Origin: Nevskia ramosa DSM 11499
GTDB taxonomy: Bacteria > Pseudomonadota > Gammaproteobacteria > Nevskiales > Nevskiaceae
Assembly (NCBI RefSeq): GCF_000420645.1
Contig: NZ_ATVI01000005.1
Coordinates: 542,357-606,356, forward strand
DNA length: 64,000 nt
Direction of reading: 5' to 3'
In this document: piece after piece, positions 20,513 through 29,622 of the stretch
How positions within the stretch are numbered: the first letter of the stretch is position 1
Layout: the number at the start of each line of letters is the position of its first letter
Notes under the pieces: model-generated
Told to the model about the DNA's origin: nothing
What the model saw: the letters and a program-made list of their open reading frames with translations, nothing else
Databases searched by the model: none
Program-made: the position numbers and the translations under genes

Positions 20513-20704
20513 ATGCTGATTTTGACGCGCAGGGTCGGGGAGACTCTGGTCATCGGCGACGATGTGACGGTCACCGTGCTGGGTATCAAAGGCAACCAGG
20601 TGCGGATCGGCGTGAAGGCGCCGAAGGATGTTTCGGTCCATCGCGAAGAAATCTTCGAGCGGATTCGAGTCGAGCGCGGGGAAGATACGACGATCCCGAG
20701 CTGA
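20513..20704 (+). CDS. csrA: carbon storage regulator CsrA
   Basis: CsrA is a small dimeric RNA-binding protein that controls translation and stability of many mRNAs. The 63-residue product starts [18 protein letters not shown] and contains [19 protein letters not shown]; the RNA-contacting first strand and the VHREEI region are intact. The longer in-frame start at 20468 is not family-like. It sits between lysC and tRNA-Ser, the conserved gammaproteobacterial position. Confidence 0.97.
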   Translation: MLILTRRVGETLVIGDDVTVTVLGIKGNQVRIGVKAPKDVSVHREEIFERIRVERGEDTTIPS

Positions 20705-20747
20705 GCCCCGGCTTCAATATTCTCTGGGGATTTCGACGACAAATTGC

Positions 20748-20776
20748 TTTACGGTTAAGGCCGTCACCGCTATAAT
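20748..20776 (+). promoter_or_regulatory. sigma-70-type promoter for tRNA-Ser/tRNA-Arg
   Basis: A perfect -10 TATAAT lies at 20771-20776 with a -35-like TTTACG at 20748-20753 and a 17-bp spacer. Transcription would begin about 30 bp before the mature tRNA-Ser 5' end, a normal distance for a tRNA leader. Confidence 0.7.
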
Positions 20777-20815
20777 ATTTGAGTGATATCGCAGTGTTGC
20801 TCTCTGCAGCATTCA

Positions 20816-20910
20816 GGAGAGATGGCCGAGTGGACGAAGGCGCTCCCCTGCTAAGGGAGTATAGGGTCTTAAAAACCTTATCGAGGGTTCGAATCCCTCT
20901 CTCTCCGCCA
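20816..20910 (+). tRNA. tRNA-Ser (GCT)
   Basis: A 95-nt class II tRNA with long variable arm. The acceptor GGAGAGA pairs with TCTCTCC, the anticodon loop CTGCTAA carries GCT, the T-arm is GAGGGTTCGAATCCCTC, and CCA is encoded at 20908-20910. It is followed 26 nt later by tRNA-Arg. Confidence 0.97.
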
Positions 20911-20936
20911 TCGAGCAAGCATCTGTACCAGTCAAT

Positions 20937-21013
20937 GCGCCCGTAGCTCAGTTGGATAGAGCACTTGGCTACGAACTAAGGGGTCGGAGGTTCGAATCCT
21001 TCCGGGCGCACCA
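20937..21013 (+). tRNA. tRNA-Arg (ACG)
   Basis: A 77-nt cloverleaf starting GCGCCCGTAGCTCAG, with anticodon loop CTACGAA (ACG, read as ICG), T-arm GGAGGTTCGAATCCTTC and encoded CCA at 21011-21013. It is the second gene of the Ser-Arg tRNA unit and is followed by a strong terminator. Confidence 0.97.
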
Positions 21014-21025
21014 GCAGTAGCGAAC

Positions 21026-21056
21026 AAACCCGACGGGTAACCGCCGGGTTTTTTTG
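21026..21056 (+). terminator. intrinsic terminator of the tRNA unit
   Basis: AACCCG-A-CGG and CCG-C-CGGGTT form a stem with a GTAA tetraloop, followed by a run of T residues (21049-21055). It is a canonical Rho-independent terminator 13 nt after tRNA-Arg. Confidence 0.9.
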
Positions 21057-21083
21057 TGCGTGTTGTTTCCGGAAACTAGCCAT

Positions 21084-21125
21084 AAAAAAAGCCCGCCGCG
21101 GATCGTTTCGATTCGCGGCGGGCTT
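21084..21125 (-). terminator. intrinsic terminator of ettA
   Basis: On the minus strand AAGCCCGCCGCG and CGCGGCGGGCTT (complements at 21114-21125 and 21089-21100) form a 12-bp stem, followed by a run of T (A7 on the plus strand, 21084-21090). It lies 31 nt past the ettA stop. Confidence 0.9.
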
Positions 21126-21155
21126 GGTTTTGAAGCAAGCCGAAGCGGGGAAGAC

Positions 21156-22820
21156 TCAGGCCAGCTTTTTGTGCCGCGAACGGCGATTGACGCCCGGTTC
21201 CGAACCGGTGCGACGCCGGAAATCAGCTTCGTACTCGCCGTAATTGCCTTCCAGGAAGACGATTTCGCCGGAATCCTCGAATGCCAGGATATGCGTGGCG
21301 ACACGATCGAGGAACCAGCGATCATGCGAGATGACCAGCGCGCAGCCGGCGAAATTCAGCACCGCTTCTTCGAGTGCACGCAGGGTTTCGACGTCGAGAT
21401 CATTGGTCGGTTCGTCGAGCAGCAGCACGTTGCCGCCGGTCAGCAGCATCTTGGCCAGATGGACGCGATTGCGTTCGCCGCCAGACAGATCCTTCAGCCG
21501 CTTGCCCTGTGCCTCGCCCTTGAAGTTGAAGCGGCCTATGTAGGCGCGTGACGGCATCTCGAACGAGCCTGCGCGGATGATGTCCTGGCCCTGGCTGATC
21601 TCCTCGAACACGGTCTTGTCGCCTTCGAGCGCATCGCGGCTCTGGTCGACGTAGGCGAACTTGACTGTTTCGCCGATGCGGATCGAACCGCCGTCCGGCT
21701 TTTCCTGACCGAGCAGCATCCGGAACAGGGTGGTCTTGCCGCGGCCGTTGGCGCCGATGATGCCGACGATCGCGCCCTTCGGCACCGTGAAATTCAGGCC
21801 CTGATACAGCCAGCGATCACCGTACTTCTTGCCGACGTCCTGAACCTCGAGAACCATGTCGCCAAGACGCGGGCCGGGCGGGATGTACAGCTCCTGGGTT
21901 TCGGCACGAGCCTGGAATTCCTGCGAGGCCAGCTCTTCGTAAGCCTTGATGCGCGCCTTCGATTTCGACTGCCGGCCCTTCGGGTTCTTGCGTACCCATT
22001 CGAGTTCTTCGGAGAGCGCCTTCTGGCGCGCGTCTTCGGATTTCTCTTCGGCCTTCAGGCGATTGGTCTTCTGCTCCAGCCAGCTCGAATAATTGCCCTG
22101 CCACGGAATGCCGTGGCCGCGATCGAGTTCGAGAATCCAGCCGGCGACGTTGTCGAGAAAGTAGCGGTCATGGGTGACGGCGATGATCGTGCCCGGGAAA
22201 TCCTTGAGGAATTTCTCCAGCCAGGCGACCGATTCGGCGTCCAGATGGTTGGTCGGTTCGTCGAGCAGGATCATGTCCGGCTTGCTGAGCAGCAAGCGGC
22301 ACAGCGCCACGCGACGGCGTTCACCACCGGACAGCTTGGTGACGTCGGCATCCCACGGCGGCAGGTTCAGCGCCTCGGCAGCCTTGTCCATGATCACATT
22401 GAGGTTGTGACCATCAAGGGCTTCGAGCTTGCCTTCGAGTTCCTGCTGCTTCGCCGACAGCTTGTCGAAGTCCGCGTTCTCATCGGCATACGCCGCGTAG
22501 ACCGCGTCGAGCTGCGCCTGCGTGTCGGTGATTTCCGACAGCGCTTCCTCGACGTTGCCGCGCACGTCCTTGGCCGGATCGAGCTGGGGTTCCTGCGGCA
22601 GATAGCCGACTTTCAGGCCCGGCATCGGTCGCGCTTCGCCGGAGAATTCCTTGTCGACGCCGGCCATGATCTTCAGCAGGGTCGATTTGCCCGAGCCGTT
22701 GTAGCCGAGCACGCCGATCTTCGCGCCAGGGAAAAAGCTCAACGAGATGTTGCGCAGGATTTCCCGCTTCGGCGGAACGGTCTTGCCGACCCGGTTCATC
22801 GTGTAGACGTATTGGCTCAT
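21156..22820 (-). CDS. ettA: energy-dependent translational throttle ABC-F protein EttA
   Basis: EttA binds the ribosomal E site and gates entry into the elongation cycle according to ATP/ADP level. The 554-residue product starts [19 protein letters not shown] and has two ATP-binding cassettes: Walker [10 protein letters not shown] and GANGRGKTT, signatures [12 protein letters not shown] and [12 protein letters not shown], with the arm and PtIM linker between them and no membrane segments. Length and N-terminus match E. coli EttA closely. It is monocistronic, opposite in direction to the tRNA unit. Confidence 0.95.
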   Translation of the reverse strand: MSQYVYTMNRVGKTVPPKREILRNISLSFFPGAKIGVLGYNGSGKSTLLKIMAGVDKEFSGEARPMPGLKVGYLPQEPQLDPAKDVRGNVEEALSEITDTQAQLDAVYAAYADENADFDKLSAKQQELEGKLEALDGHNLNVIMDKAAEALNLPPWDADVTKLSGGERRRVALCRLLLSKPDMILLDEPTNHLDAESVAWLEKFLKDFPGTIIAVTHDRYFLDNVAGWILELDRGHGIPWQGNYSSWLEQKTNRLKAEEKSEDARQKALSEELEWVRKNPKGRQSKSKARIKAYEELASQEFQARAETQELYIPPGPRLGDMVLEVQDVGKKYGDRWLYQGLNFTVPKGAIVGIIGANGRGKTTLFRMLLGQEKPDGGSIRIGETVKFAYVDQSRDALEGDKTVFEEISQGQDIIRAGSFEMPSRAYIGRFNFKGEAQGKRLKDLSGGERNRVHLAKMLLTGGNVLLLDEPTNDLDVETLRALEEAVLNFAGCALVISHDRWFLDRVATHILAFEDSGEIVFLEGNYGEYEADFRRRTGSEPGVNRRSRHKKLA

Positions 22821-22833
22821 GACGGTCTGCGTA

Positions 22834-23113
22834 GGGTCTGTTAATAGTTGCTGTGGTCGTTGCGTTGCAGGTCAAAAAGCCGCCGGGCGAGGCGCGAACC
22901 GCAGACCATAGCCTACCTATGGTCAAGGTTCGCAACGACGTCCCGGCGGTCCAGAGACTTTACTTGGGGCCGCAACCCTTCGGGGCGGGGCCGTTTTTCC
23001 GCATTGCTGCCTTGCTCGTCGCGCCAATGGAATAACCATTGGCCGCTCCTCTCAAGTTGCACTGCGGAAAAACGACCTCCGCCGCAGCGACCACAGCAAC
23101 TGTTAACAGACCC
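22834..23113. mobile_element. MITE-like palindromic element, non-coding
   Basis: The 280-bp stretch between ettA and the threonine dehydratase is bounded by 31-bp inverted repeats, 22834-22864 and 23083-23113, matching at 29 positions. Inside are a GACCATAG/CTATGGTC hairpin (22904-22924) nested in a longer imperfect stem (22879-22950), a CCAATGG/CCATTGG hairpin (23024-23042) nested in a perfect 12-bp pair (22992-23003 with 23063-23074). No transposase is encoded and open frames inside look incidental. Target-site duplication is not evident. The layout suggests a non-autonomous mobile element or a large structured RNA. Confidence 0.7.
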
Positions 23114-23222
23114 CGGAATTCAGGGCGCGGATTATCAGCGACTGGCGGGGAAACTGTCATGCGCGGAGCCTGGATCAGTTGCCTACCTATAATCGGCCAC
23201 TGTCTTTAGAGCTGCGACGACC

Positions 23223-24467
23223 ATGAGTGAGCCCCTCGCGATCACTGCCGATGATGTCCGTGACGCGGCCCGCGTCATCGCCGGGCAAGTGCTGCGCACG
23301 CCTTGCGCGCCTTCGCTAGTGCTGTCGAAGCTGACCGGCGCCGAAGTCTGGCTGAAGTTCGAGAACTTCCAGTTCACTGCCTCGTTCAAGGAGCGCGGCG
23401 CAATCAACAAGCTTGCGCGACTGACGCAAGCAGAACGCGACGCCGGAGTCGCCGCGATGTCCGCCGGCAACCATGCTCAGGCGGTCGCCCATCACGCCAC
23501 GCGGCTGGGCATCCGCAGCGTCATTGTGATGCCGGTGAATACGCCGTTCACCAAGGTCCGCAATACCCGTGACCTCGGTGGTGAAGTGATTCTGCACGGC
23601 GAAACACTGGCGGATGCTTTCGATTACATGCAGCGCGAACTGGTCGAGCAGGGCGGCATGACCCTGGTGCATCCCTATGACGACCCCTTTGTGATGGCCG
23701 GGCAGGGCACCATCGCGCTGGAAATGCTCGCCGACGTGCCCGATCTCGATACTTTGGTGATCCCGATCGGCGGTGGCGGCCTGTTCTCCGGCAACGCGAT
23801 CGCGGCTCACGATCTGAACCCGAAGCTGCGTGTCGTCGGCGTCGAGTCCGCCGGTTATTGCTCGGCTTATGCGTCGATACAAGGCGATCCGTCGCTGGTC
23901 AGAGGCGGCCCGACGATCGCCGAAGGCATTGCCGTGAAAGGCATCGGCAAGAGAACCCTGCCGATCATCCGCGCCCATGCCGATGAACTGGTCCGGGTCG
24001 ACGAACCGTCGATCGAGCGCGCCGTTGGTCTGCTCGCCAATGTCGAGAAGGTGGTGGCCGAAGGCGCTGGCGCGACCGGCCTCGCCGCGCTGCTGTCCGA
24101 TCCGGCGCGCTACGCCGGCCGCAAAGTTGGTCTGATCGTCTGCGGCGGCAATATCGATCCGCGTCTGCTGGCTTCGGTGCTGCTGCGTCAGCTGGTGCAC
24201 GAATCGCGGCTGGTCAGCCTGTCGATCGAGATCGAGGACAGCCCCGGTTTTCTGGCGCGTGTCGCCGGTTGTGTCGGCACCGCCGGCGGCAACATCGTGC
24301 AGGTTCATCACGAGCGTCTGTCGGCCGGCAGCCATGCCAAACGCACGACCCTGGAAATGCTCGTCGAGGCCCAGGATGTGGCGCATACCAACCAGATCAT
24401 CGCCGCGCTCGCCGAGGCCGGGCATGTGGTGCGTCGCGTACACGGAGGTTACGGCGAGTTCGAGTAA
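23223..24467 (+). CDS. ilvA: threonine ammonia-lyase with ACT domain
   Basis: This PLP enzyme deaminates threonine (and serine) to 2-oxobutyrate, feeding isoleucine synthesis. The 414-residue product has the PLP lysine in FTASFKERGAINKL near residue 59, the glycine loop PIGGGGLFSGNAIAA, and a single C-terminal ACT-like domain (VSLSIEIEDSPGFLARVAGCVG). The single short ACT domain resembles the 400-residue IlvA/TdcB-like form rather than the 500-residue E. coli IlvA, so the catabolic or biosynthetic role is uncertain. It is followed by a DUF1993 gene 42 nt downstream. Confidence 0.88.
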   Translation: MSEPLAITADDVRDAARVIAGQVLRTPCAPSLVLSKLTGAEVWLKFENFQFTASFKERGAINKLARLTQAERDAGVAAMSAGNHAQAVAHHATRLGIRSVIVMPVNTPFTKVRNTRDLGGEVILHGETLADAFDYMQRELVEQGGMTLVHPYDDPFVMAGQGTIALEMLADVPDLDTLVIPIGGGGLFSGNAIAAHDLNPKLRVVGVESAGYCSAYASIQGDPSLVRGGPTIAEGIAVKGIGKRTLPIIRAHADELVRVDEPSIERAVGLLANVEKVVAEGAGATGLAALLSDPARYAGRKVGLIVCGGNIDPRLLASVLLRQLVHESRLVSLSIEIEDSPGFLARVAGCVGTAGGNIVQVHHERLSAGSHAKRTTLEMLVEAQDVAHTNQIIAALAEAGHVVRRVHGGYGEFE

Positions 24468-24509
24468 GCTTGCGCGCTCGAAATCCCTCCTCACTCCAGG
24501 ACACAGCCC

Positions 24510-25016
24510 ATGACCCTCTCGATGTATCAGGCCTCAGTGCCCGTGTTTCTGAGGGCCCTGGACAACCTCGGCAATGTGCTGGCCGCCGGCGCTGCGCATG
24601 CCGAGGCGCGCAAGATCGATCCCTTGGTGCTGCTCGGCTCGCGTCTGTACCCGGACATGTTTCCGTTCTCGCGTCAGGTGCAGATCGCCTGCGACATGGT
24701 CAAGGGTGGCGCTGCCCGCCTGGCGGGTATTGATCCGCCGCCGAAAGCCGATACCGAGAAGACCTTCGCCGAACTGATCGAGCGCACCGAATGGACGTCG
24801 GCGTTCCTGCGCGGCTTTGAAGCGGCTCAGATCGATGGCAGCGAAGATCGCCCGATCGTCATGAAGACGCCGTTCGGTGAGCTGAACTTCACGGGCCAGA
24901 GCTACCTGACCGGTTTCGTGCTGCCGAACCTGTATTTCCACTCGGCGACCGCCTACAACATCCTGCGTCACTCGGGTGTCGAGCTGAGCAAGTCCCACTT
25001 CATCGGCAAGCCCTGA
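24510..25016 (+). CDS. DUF1993 family protein
   Basis: A 168-residue soluble protein matching the DUF1993 pattern: MTLSMYQASVPVFLRALDNLG at the start, PDMFPFSRQVQIACDMVKGG in the middle, and FYHSAT-like LYFHSATAYNILRHSGV near the C-terminus. The family is a DinB-like four-helix bundle of unknown function. It is co-directional with ilvA and the following flippase gene. I cannot assign a biochemical role. Confidence 0.85.
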   Translation: MTLSMYQASVPVFLRALDNLGNVLAAGAAHAEARKIDPLVLLGSRLYPDMFPFSRQVQIACDMVKGGAARLAGIDPPPKADTEKTFAELIERTEWTSAFLRGFEAAQIDGSEDRPIVMKTPFGELNFTGQSYLTGFVLPNLYFHSATAYNILRHSGVELSKSHFIGKP

Positions 25017-25056
25017 AACAGGGCTGCATCGTCGTTCTTGCGCCGGGAATCTGCCG

Positions 25057-26394
25057 CTGAATATTCCGCCCCCGCTGCCTGAACCGCGCGGCCCGTTTCG
25101 TCAGGTCCTCGGCAACGCCGGCATTCTGCTCGGCGGCAAGGCCCTGAATGGCGCGCTGAGCCTGGGCGCCACGGCGCTGGCTGCGCGTACGCTGGGCGTC
25201 GAGATGTTCGGCGTGCTGATCCTGGTGCACGCCTATGTGCAGTCGATCGGCGAGATCGCGAAATTCCAGTCCTGGCAGGCGCTGCTGCAATACGGCACGG
25301 CGCCGTTCGAGGCCGGGCGTCTTGGCGAATTCCAGCGGGTGCTGCGCTTCAGCCTGCTGCTCGATGGCCTGAGCGGCATCGGTGGCGTGGTGATCGCGCT
25401 GCTTGGTGTACAGCTGATCGGCAGCTCCCTGGGCTGGCCGGCGGCAATCTCGCCGGAGGTCAGTACCTATTCGCTGGTCATCGTGTTCATGGTCAGCGCC
25501 ACTCCGACCGGGGCGCTGCGTCTGCTCAATCGCTTCGACCTGCTGGCCTGGCAAAGCTCGATCGATTCCTGGGTGCGCGTGATCGGCGCCGGCATCGCCT
25601 GGTCCCTGGGCGCCGGGCTCGACGTGTTTCTGGCGATCTGGTTCCTGGGCCAGGTGGTTGCCTTTGTCTTTCTGTTCGCCGCGGCGCACAGCACGCTCAA
25701 GGCGCGCGGTGCGCTCGAAGGTTTCAAGCTGTATGCGAAAGGTTCGTTGACCGACGGTTTCCCGGGAATCTGGTCGTTTGTCTGGTCGACCAATCTGAAC
25801 TCGACCTTGGCGCTGGCCTTCACGCATATCGGCACCTTGATGGTCGGCGCGCTGCTCGGTGCTCGCGATGCCGCGCTGTTCCGCGTCGCCAAGCAGTTGG
25901 GCGATGCCGTTGCCAAGCCGGCCAAGCTGATCGTGCCAGCGCTGTATCCGGAACTGGCACGGCTGGCAGCGGCGCGCGACCACACGATGCTGAAATACCT
26001 GGTCCGCCAGCTGGCGCTGACCGCCGGTGGCGCCGCGTCGGTACTGCTGATCATCGCGGCCTTGATCCGCGAACCGGCGCTGAGGCTGCTGGTCGGCGAG
26101 GAATTCGTCGCTGCGAAGGATGTGCTGCTGTGGCTGCTCGGGGCTTCCGTCGTCAGCCTATGGGCCTTGCCGCTGGAGCCGCTGCTGATGTCGACGGGCA
26201 GCGCCGGCGCTGCATTCCGCATGCGCCTGGCGGTGACCCTGGCGTATTTGCCGCTGCTGTACTGGGCGACGATTCATGGCGGCCTGATCGGTGCCGGTGT
26301 GGCGGCGGTGATCGGTGCCGCGCTGATGCTCGGCGGTCAGCTATGGCTGGTACTGAGGTGGTACCGCCGGACAGAACTACCCAGAGGTGACTGA
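25057..26394 (+). CDS. lipopolysaccharide/polysaccharide-type flippase, probable non-AUG start
   Basis: A polytopic membrane protein of the MATE/MVF superfamily (Wzx-like). Hydrophobic segments run through the length, with LGNAGILLGGKALNGALSLGA as the first helix and VAKQLGDAVAKPAKLIVPALYPELARL as the conserved loop. The first ATG in frame (25204) would remove that first helix. Upstream, the frame is open to a stop at 24985 with no ATG, GTG or TTG; CTG 25057 has GGGA about 8 nt before it, giving about 445 residues. Context (ceramide genes begin 100 nt downstream) suggests flipping of a lipid or lipid-linked glycan. Start is provisional. Confidence 0.75.
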   Translation: MNIPPPLPEPRGPFRQVLGNAGILLGGKALNGALSLGATALAARTLGVEMFGVLILVHAYVQSIGEIAKFQSWQALLQYGTAPFEAGRLGEFQRVLRFSLLLDGLSGIGGVVIALLGVQLIGSSLGWPAAISPEVSTYSLVIVFMVSATPTGALRLLNRFDLLAWQSSIDSWVRVIGAGIAWSLGAGLDVFLAIWFLGQVVAFVFLFAAAHSTLKARGALEGFKLYAKGSLTDGFPGIWSFVWSTNLNSTLALAFTHIGTLMVGALLGARDAALFRVAKQLGDAVAKPAKLIVPALYPELARLAAARDHTMLKYLVRQLALTAGGAASVLLIIAALIREPALRLLVGEEFVAAKDVLLWLLGASVVSLWALPLEPLLMSTGSAGAAFRMRLAVTLAYLPLLYWATIHGGLIGAGVAAVIGAALMLGGQLWLVLRWYRRTELPRGD

Positions 26395-26495
26395 CCGCTG
26401 GCGTCGGTTGGTACACTTACTGCTGTGACAGGTAGTACCCGAAACGCACAGCGCGCACAGCGTCCTTCCTTCCCGAACTCCCTAGAACTCCAATA

Positions 26496-28235
26496 ATGCT
26501 GCAGCCCACTCCGACGGCGAGCGGACTTCCCGAATACCGCCCAGCTGGCTTCGAAACCCTGCCTCAGGCCCTGGATTACGCGGCTCAAGGCGCGACCGGG
26601 ATCAATATCTATTCCGGCAAAGGCATCCTGCTCGAAGCCTTGAGCTACCGGGAACTGCGCGAGCAGAGCCTGGTGCTGGCCCGCAAGCTGCTGGCTCGCG
26701 GTCTCAAGCCAGGGCAGCGCGTGGCCCTGATCGGCGAGTCCGATGGCGATTTTGCCCGTGCCTTCTTTGCCTGCGAATACGCCGGTCTGGTACCGACGAC
26801 CTTGCCGCTGCCGGCTGCCTTCGGTGGCCGCGCGGCCTATGTCGCGCATATCCGCCGGATGATCGAGATTGCCGACGCCTCGGCCGCGTTTGCGCCGGCG
26901 GCGCTGGTCGAGTGGCTGGCAGAAGCGGTCGATGGTCTCAACCTCGTGGTGTCCGGCATCCTGGACCAGTTGAAGGATGATCCGGACGACGGACGCGAGT
27001 TGCCGGTGGTTGGCGCGGAAGACCTTTGCTATCTGCAGTTTTCGTCCGGCAGCACGCGCTTTCCGCTCGGCGTTGCGGTGACTCAGCGCGCACTGATCGC
27101 CAACGTCTACGGCATTGCCTGCCACGGCCTAGGCATCGGCCCGACCGACCGCTGCAGTTCCTGGCTGCCGCTGTATCACGACATGGGACTGATCGGCTTC
27201 CTGCTGACGCCGCTGGCCTGCCAGATCTCGGTCGACATGTTCGCCACGCGTGATTTCGCCCGCCGGCCGCTGCTCTGGCTGGAACTGATCACCCGCAACG
27301 GCGGCACGCTGTCGTACAGCCCGTCGTTCGGCTACGAACTGGCGGCACGGCGCGCGGAAACCGCGTCTTCGGAAGGTCTGGACTTGTCGTGCTGGCGCGG
27401 TGCCGGCATCGGTGGCGACATGGTGCGCCCGGAGCCGCTGGCGAAGTTTGCCGAACAATTCGCGGTGCGCGGCTTCAAGGCCTCGGCATTCGTGCCGAGC
27501 TACGGCATGGCTGAAACGGCGCTGGCGCTGAGCTTTGCGCCGGCCGGGCAGGGCATCCGTTTCGATACCCTCGACAGCGAGAAGCTGGAACGCGAAAACC
27601 TTGCTGTGCCGGCCGCTGCCGGCACCGAGCGCCGTCGCGATTTCGTGCTCTGCGGCCCGGCGCTGCCGGATCATGCGTTCGAAGTGCGCGGCGAGTCCGG
27701 CAAGCTGCTGACGACCGGTCAGGTCGGCCGCATCTATGCTCGTGGCCCGAGCATGATGCAGGGCTATTACGGTCAGCTGGAGGCCACCGAGGCGGTGCTG
27801 GCGGCCGATGGCTGGCTCGATACCGGCGATCTCGGTTATTTCCGTGATGGCCAGATCGTCATCACCGGCCGCGCCAAGGACCTGATCATCGTCAACGGCC
27901 GCAACATCTGGCCGCAGGATCTGGAATGGACGGTGGAGCGCGAAGTCTCCGTGCTGCGCAGTGGCGATGTCGCGGCGGTGTCGGTCGATGATGGTGGTTC
28001 GGAGCGGATCGTGGTGCTGGTCGAGTTCCGTACCGCCGATGACGAAACGCGCGACAACCTGAAGAAGGAAGTGGCCGGCGTGCTGCGCATGCGTCACGGC
28101 GTCGAGACCGATGTCGTGACCGTTCCGCCGCGCACGCTGCCACGTACTTCATCCGGCAAGCTCAGCCGTTCGAAGGCGAAAACGATGTATCTGCAGGGCA
28201 GCTTCGTCGCTGCGGCGCCGGTATCCTCGAGTTGA
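26496..28235 (+). CDS. fatty acyl-AMP ligase / acyl-ACP synthetase of ceramide pathway
   Basis: The enzyme adenylates a fatty acid and probably loads it onto the acyl carrier protein encoded two genes downstream. The 579-residue product has the P-loop variant LQFSSGSTRFPLGV, the SWLPLYHDMGLIG motif typical of fatty acyl-AMP ligases, PSYGMAETALALSF, the hinge GRAKDLIIVNGRNIWPQDLE and the C-terminal TSSGKLSRSKAK. Gene order with cerR, acp and spt is the mirror of the Caulobacter spt-acp-cerR-acyl-synthetase cluster as I recall it. Its stop overlaps the next gene's TTG start. Confidence 0.88.
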   Translation: MLQPTPTASGLPEYRPAGFETLPQALDYAAQGATGINIYSGKGILLEALSYRELREQSLVLARKLLARGLKPGQRVALIGESDGDFARAFFACEYAGLVPTTLPLPAAFGGRAAYVAHIRRMIEIADASAAFAPAALVEWLAEAVDGLNLVVSGILDQLKDDPDDGRELPVVGAEDLCYLQFSSGSTRFPLGVAVTQRALIANVYGIACHGLGIGPTDRCSSWLPLYHDMGLIGFLLTPLACQISVDMFATRDFARRPLLWLELITRNGGTLSYSPSFGYELAARRAETASSEGLDLSCWRGAGIGGDMVRPEPLAKFAEQFAVRGFKASAFVPSYGMAETALALSFAPAGQGIRFDTLDSEKLERENLAVPAAAGTERRRDFVLCGPALPDHAFEVRGESGKLLTTGQVGRIYARGPSMMQGYYGQLEATEAVLAADGWLDTGDLGYFRDGQIVITGRAKDLIIVNGRNIWPQDLEWTVEREVSVLRSGDVAAVSVDDGGSERIVVLVEFRTADDETRDNLKKEVAGVLRMRHGVETDVVTVPPRTLPRTSSGKLSRSKAKTMYLQGSFVAAAPVSSS

Positions 28236-29200
28236 CCAGCGGTACCGCCCGCGATTCGTTCACGGTGGCAGTGACGGGGGCGACCGGATTTCTCGGTCGC
28301 CACGTGGTTGCCGCCCTTGCGGCCCGCGGCTGCAAGCTGCGCATGCTGGCGCGTCGCGAACCGGTCGATGCCAGCTGGGGCGATGCGACGCCCGATATCG
28401 TGCTCGGTGCTCTGGACGACCCCGCTGCGCTGCGTCGTCTGGTGACGGGCGCCGATGCCGTGCTGCATCTGGCCGGTGCCATCAAGGCGTATAGCGATGA
28501 AGCGTTCATGCAGGTCAATCGCGACGGCACACAGGCATTGGCGGAGGCGATGATCGAAGCCGCACCTGCAGCTCATCTGGTCCACGTTTCCAGCCTCGCG
28601 GCGCGGCATCCGGAGTTGTCCGGCTACGCGGCAAGCAAGCGGGCCAGCGAAGAGGCTGCATTCTCGGTGCTGGGTGCGGAAAAGGTCAGCGTGATTCGCC
28701 CGCCGGCGATCTACGGTCCTGGCGATCGCGAAACGATGGTGTTCTTCGAACTGGCGTCACGCCGCTTCATTCCTCTGCCGGGCAAGCCTGCGGCACGTAT
28801 TTCGCTGGTCCATGTGGCTGACGCAGCAGCCTTATTGGCCGTGCGGGCGATGAGAGAACCAAGCGGAAAAGTGCAGTCAATCGCCGATGCCTGTCCTGAC
28901 GGTTATGGCTGGAAGCAGATTCTCGGTGCGGCGGCCGAGGCGGTCGGCAATCGAGCGCCGGCCTACTTTCAACTGCCGGCCGGCCTGTTGCGCGGTGTTG
29001 GCGGCAGCGTCGGAGCGTTCGCCAAACTGATCGGCAGATCGGACATCATCAGCGCCGGCAAGATTCGCGAATTGCTGCATGAAGACTGGGCAGTACCGGA
29101 AGCGGAGCTGTTGCGGGAGCCGGCCGCACCACCGCAACATTCCCTGCTGGCGGGTTTCGCCAGTACCGCGCAGTGGTATCGGCAGGCAGGCTGGCTTTAG
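28232..29200 (+). CDS. cerR: NAD-dependent epimerase/dehydratase family, ceramide reductase CerR-like
   Basis: A 322-residue Rossmann-fold short-chain dehydrogenase of the extended type: nucleotide motif VTGATGFLGRHVV near residue 14, catalytic tyrosine-lysine in GYAASKRASEE, and a PPAIYGPGD loop. In bacterial ceramide synthesis CerR reduces the 3-keto group; assignment rests on its place between the acyl-AMP ligase and acp-spt. The start is TTG at 28232 in a TTGA overlap with the upstream stop, so translation is coupled. An unrelated sugar epimerase role is possible but less likely here. Confidence 0.82.
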   Translation: MTSGTARDSFTVAVTGATGFLGRHVVAALAARGCKLRMLARREPVDASWGDATPDIVLGALDDPAALRRLVTGADAVLHLAGAIKAYSDEAFMQVNRDGTQALAEAMIEAAPAAHLVHVSSLAARHPELSGYAASKRASEEAAFSVLGAEKVSVIRPPAIYGPGDRETMVFFELASRRFIPLPGKPAARISLVHVADAAALLAVRAMREPSGKVQSIADACPDGYGWKQILGAAAEAVGNRAPAYFQLPAGLLRGVGGSVGAFAKLIGRSDIISAGKIRELLHEDWAVPEAELLREPAAPPQHSLLAGFASTAQWYRQAGWL

Positions 29201-29253
29201 AAGAACGAGGTTCGGGTAGGTTTGAAGTAGCTGAGCGGGCACGTGAACGCGCT

Positions 29254-29283
29254 ATGACAAACTCGTTATCGTTGCTTTACAAT
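29254..29283 (+). promoter_or_regulatory. candidate promoter for acp-spt
   Basis: ATGACA (29254-29259) and TACAAT (29278-29283) are spaced by 18 bp in the 166-bp gap between cerR and acp, the only sizeable gap in the core operon. Plausible sigma-70-type promoter; not verified. Confidence 0.45.
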
Positions 29284-29366
29284 CCGCCGATTCACGCGCT
29301 TGGCCACCGGTGGCTTACTCCGGGAAGCCGCGGTGAACGGGCGCCATCAATGAGGAACAACGGCTG

Positions 29367-29618
29367 ATGACTGAGACTGTGCGCGACACGCAAGCGCAAA
29401 TCATTGAAAGCTTGCGCAAGCTGCTGAAGAAGCCGGCGACGCTAGGCCCGACGACCAATATCGTCAAGGATCTTCAACTCGATTCGCTGGCCGTGATGGA
29501 TTTCATCATGTCGCTGGAGGACCAGTTCGAGATCGTCATCCCGCTGGACCGCGTCGCAGAGGTGGAAACTCTCGGCGATCTGGCGCTGGTTGTTGATGAA
29601 CTGCGCGGAAGGAAATGA
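29367..29618 (+). CDS. acyl carrier protein of sphingolipid pathway
   Basis: An 83-residue acyl carrier protein. Ser40 in KDLQLDSLAVMDFIM is the phosphopantetheine attachment site, inside the usual DSL motif. It lies between cerR and spt, so it most likely presents the acyl chain made by the acyl-AMP ligase to serine palmitoyltransferase, as specialised ACPs do in other ceramide-producing bacteria. The gene ends 4 nt before the spt start. Confidence 0.9.
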   Translation: MTETVRDTQAQIIESLRKLLKKPATLGPTTNIVKDLQLDSLAVMDFIMSLEDQFEIVIPLDRVAEVETLGDLALVVDELRGRK

Positions 29619-29622
29619 AATA

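Noticed and set aside
22960..23160. 66-codon minus-strand frame spanning the palindromic element
   Set aside because: It runs from inside the element across its terminal repeat and has no ribosome-binding site; it looks incidental to the repeat sequence.
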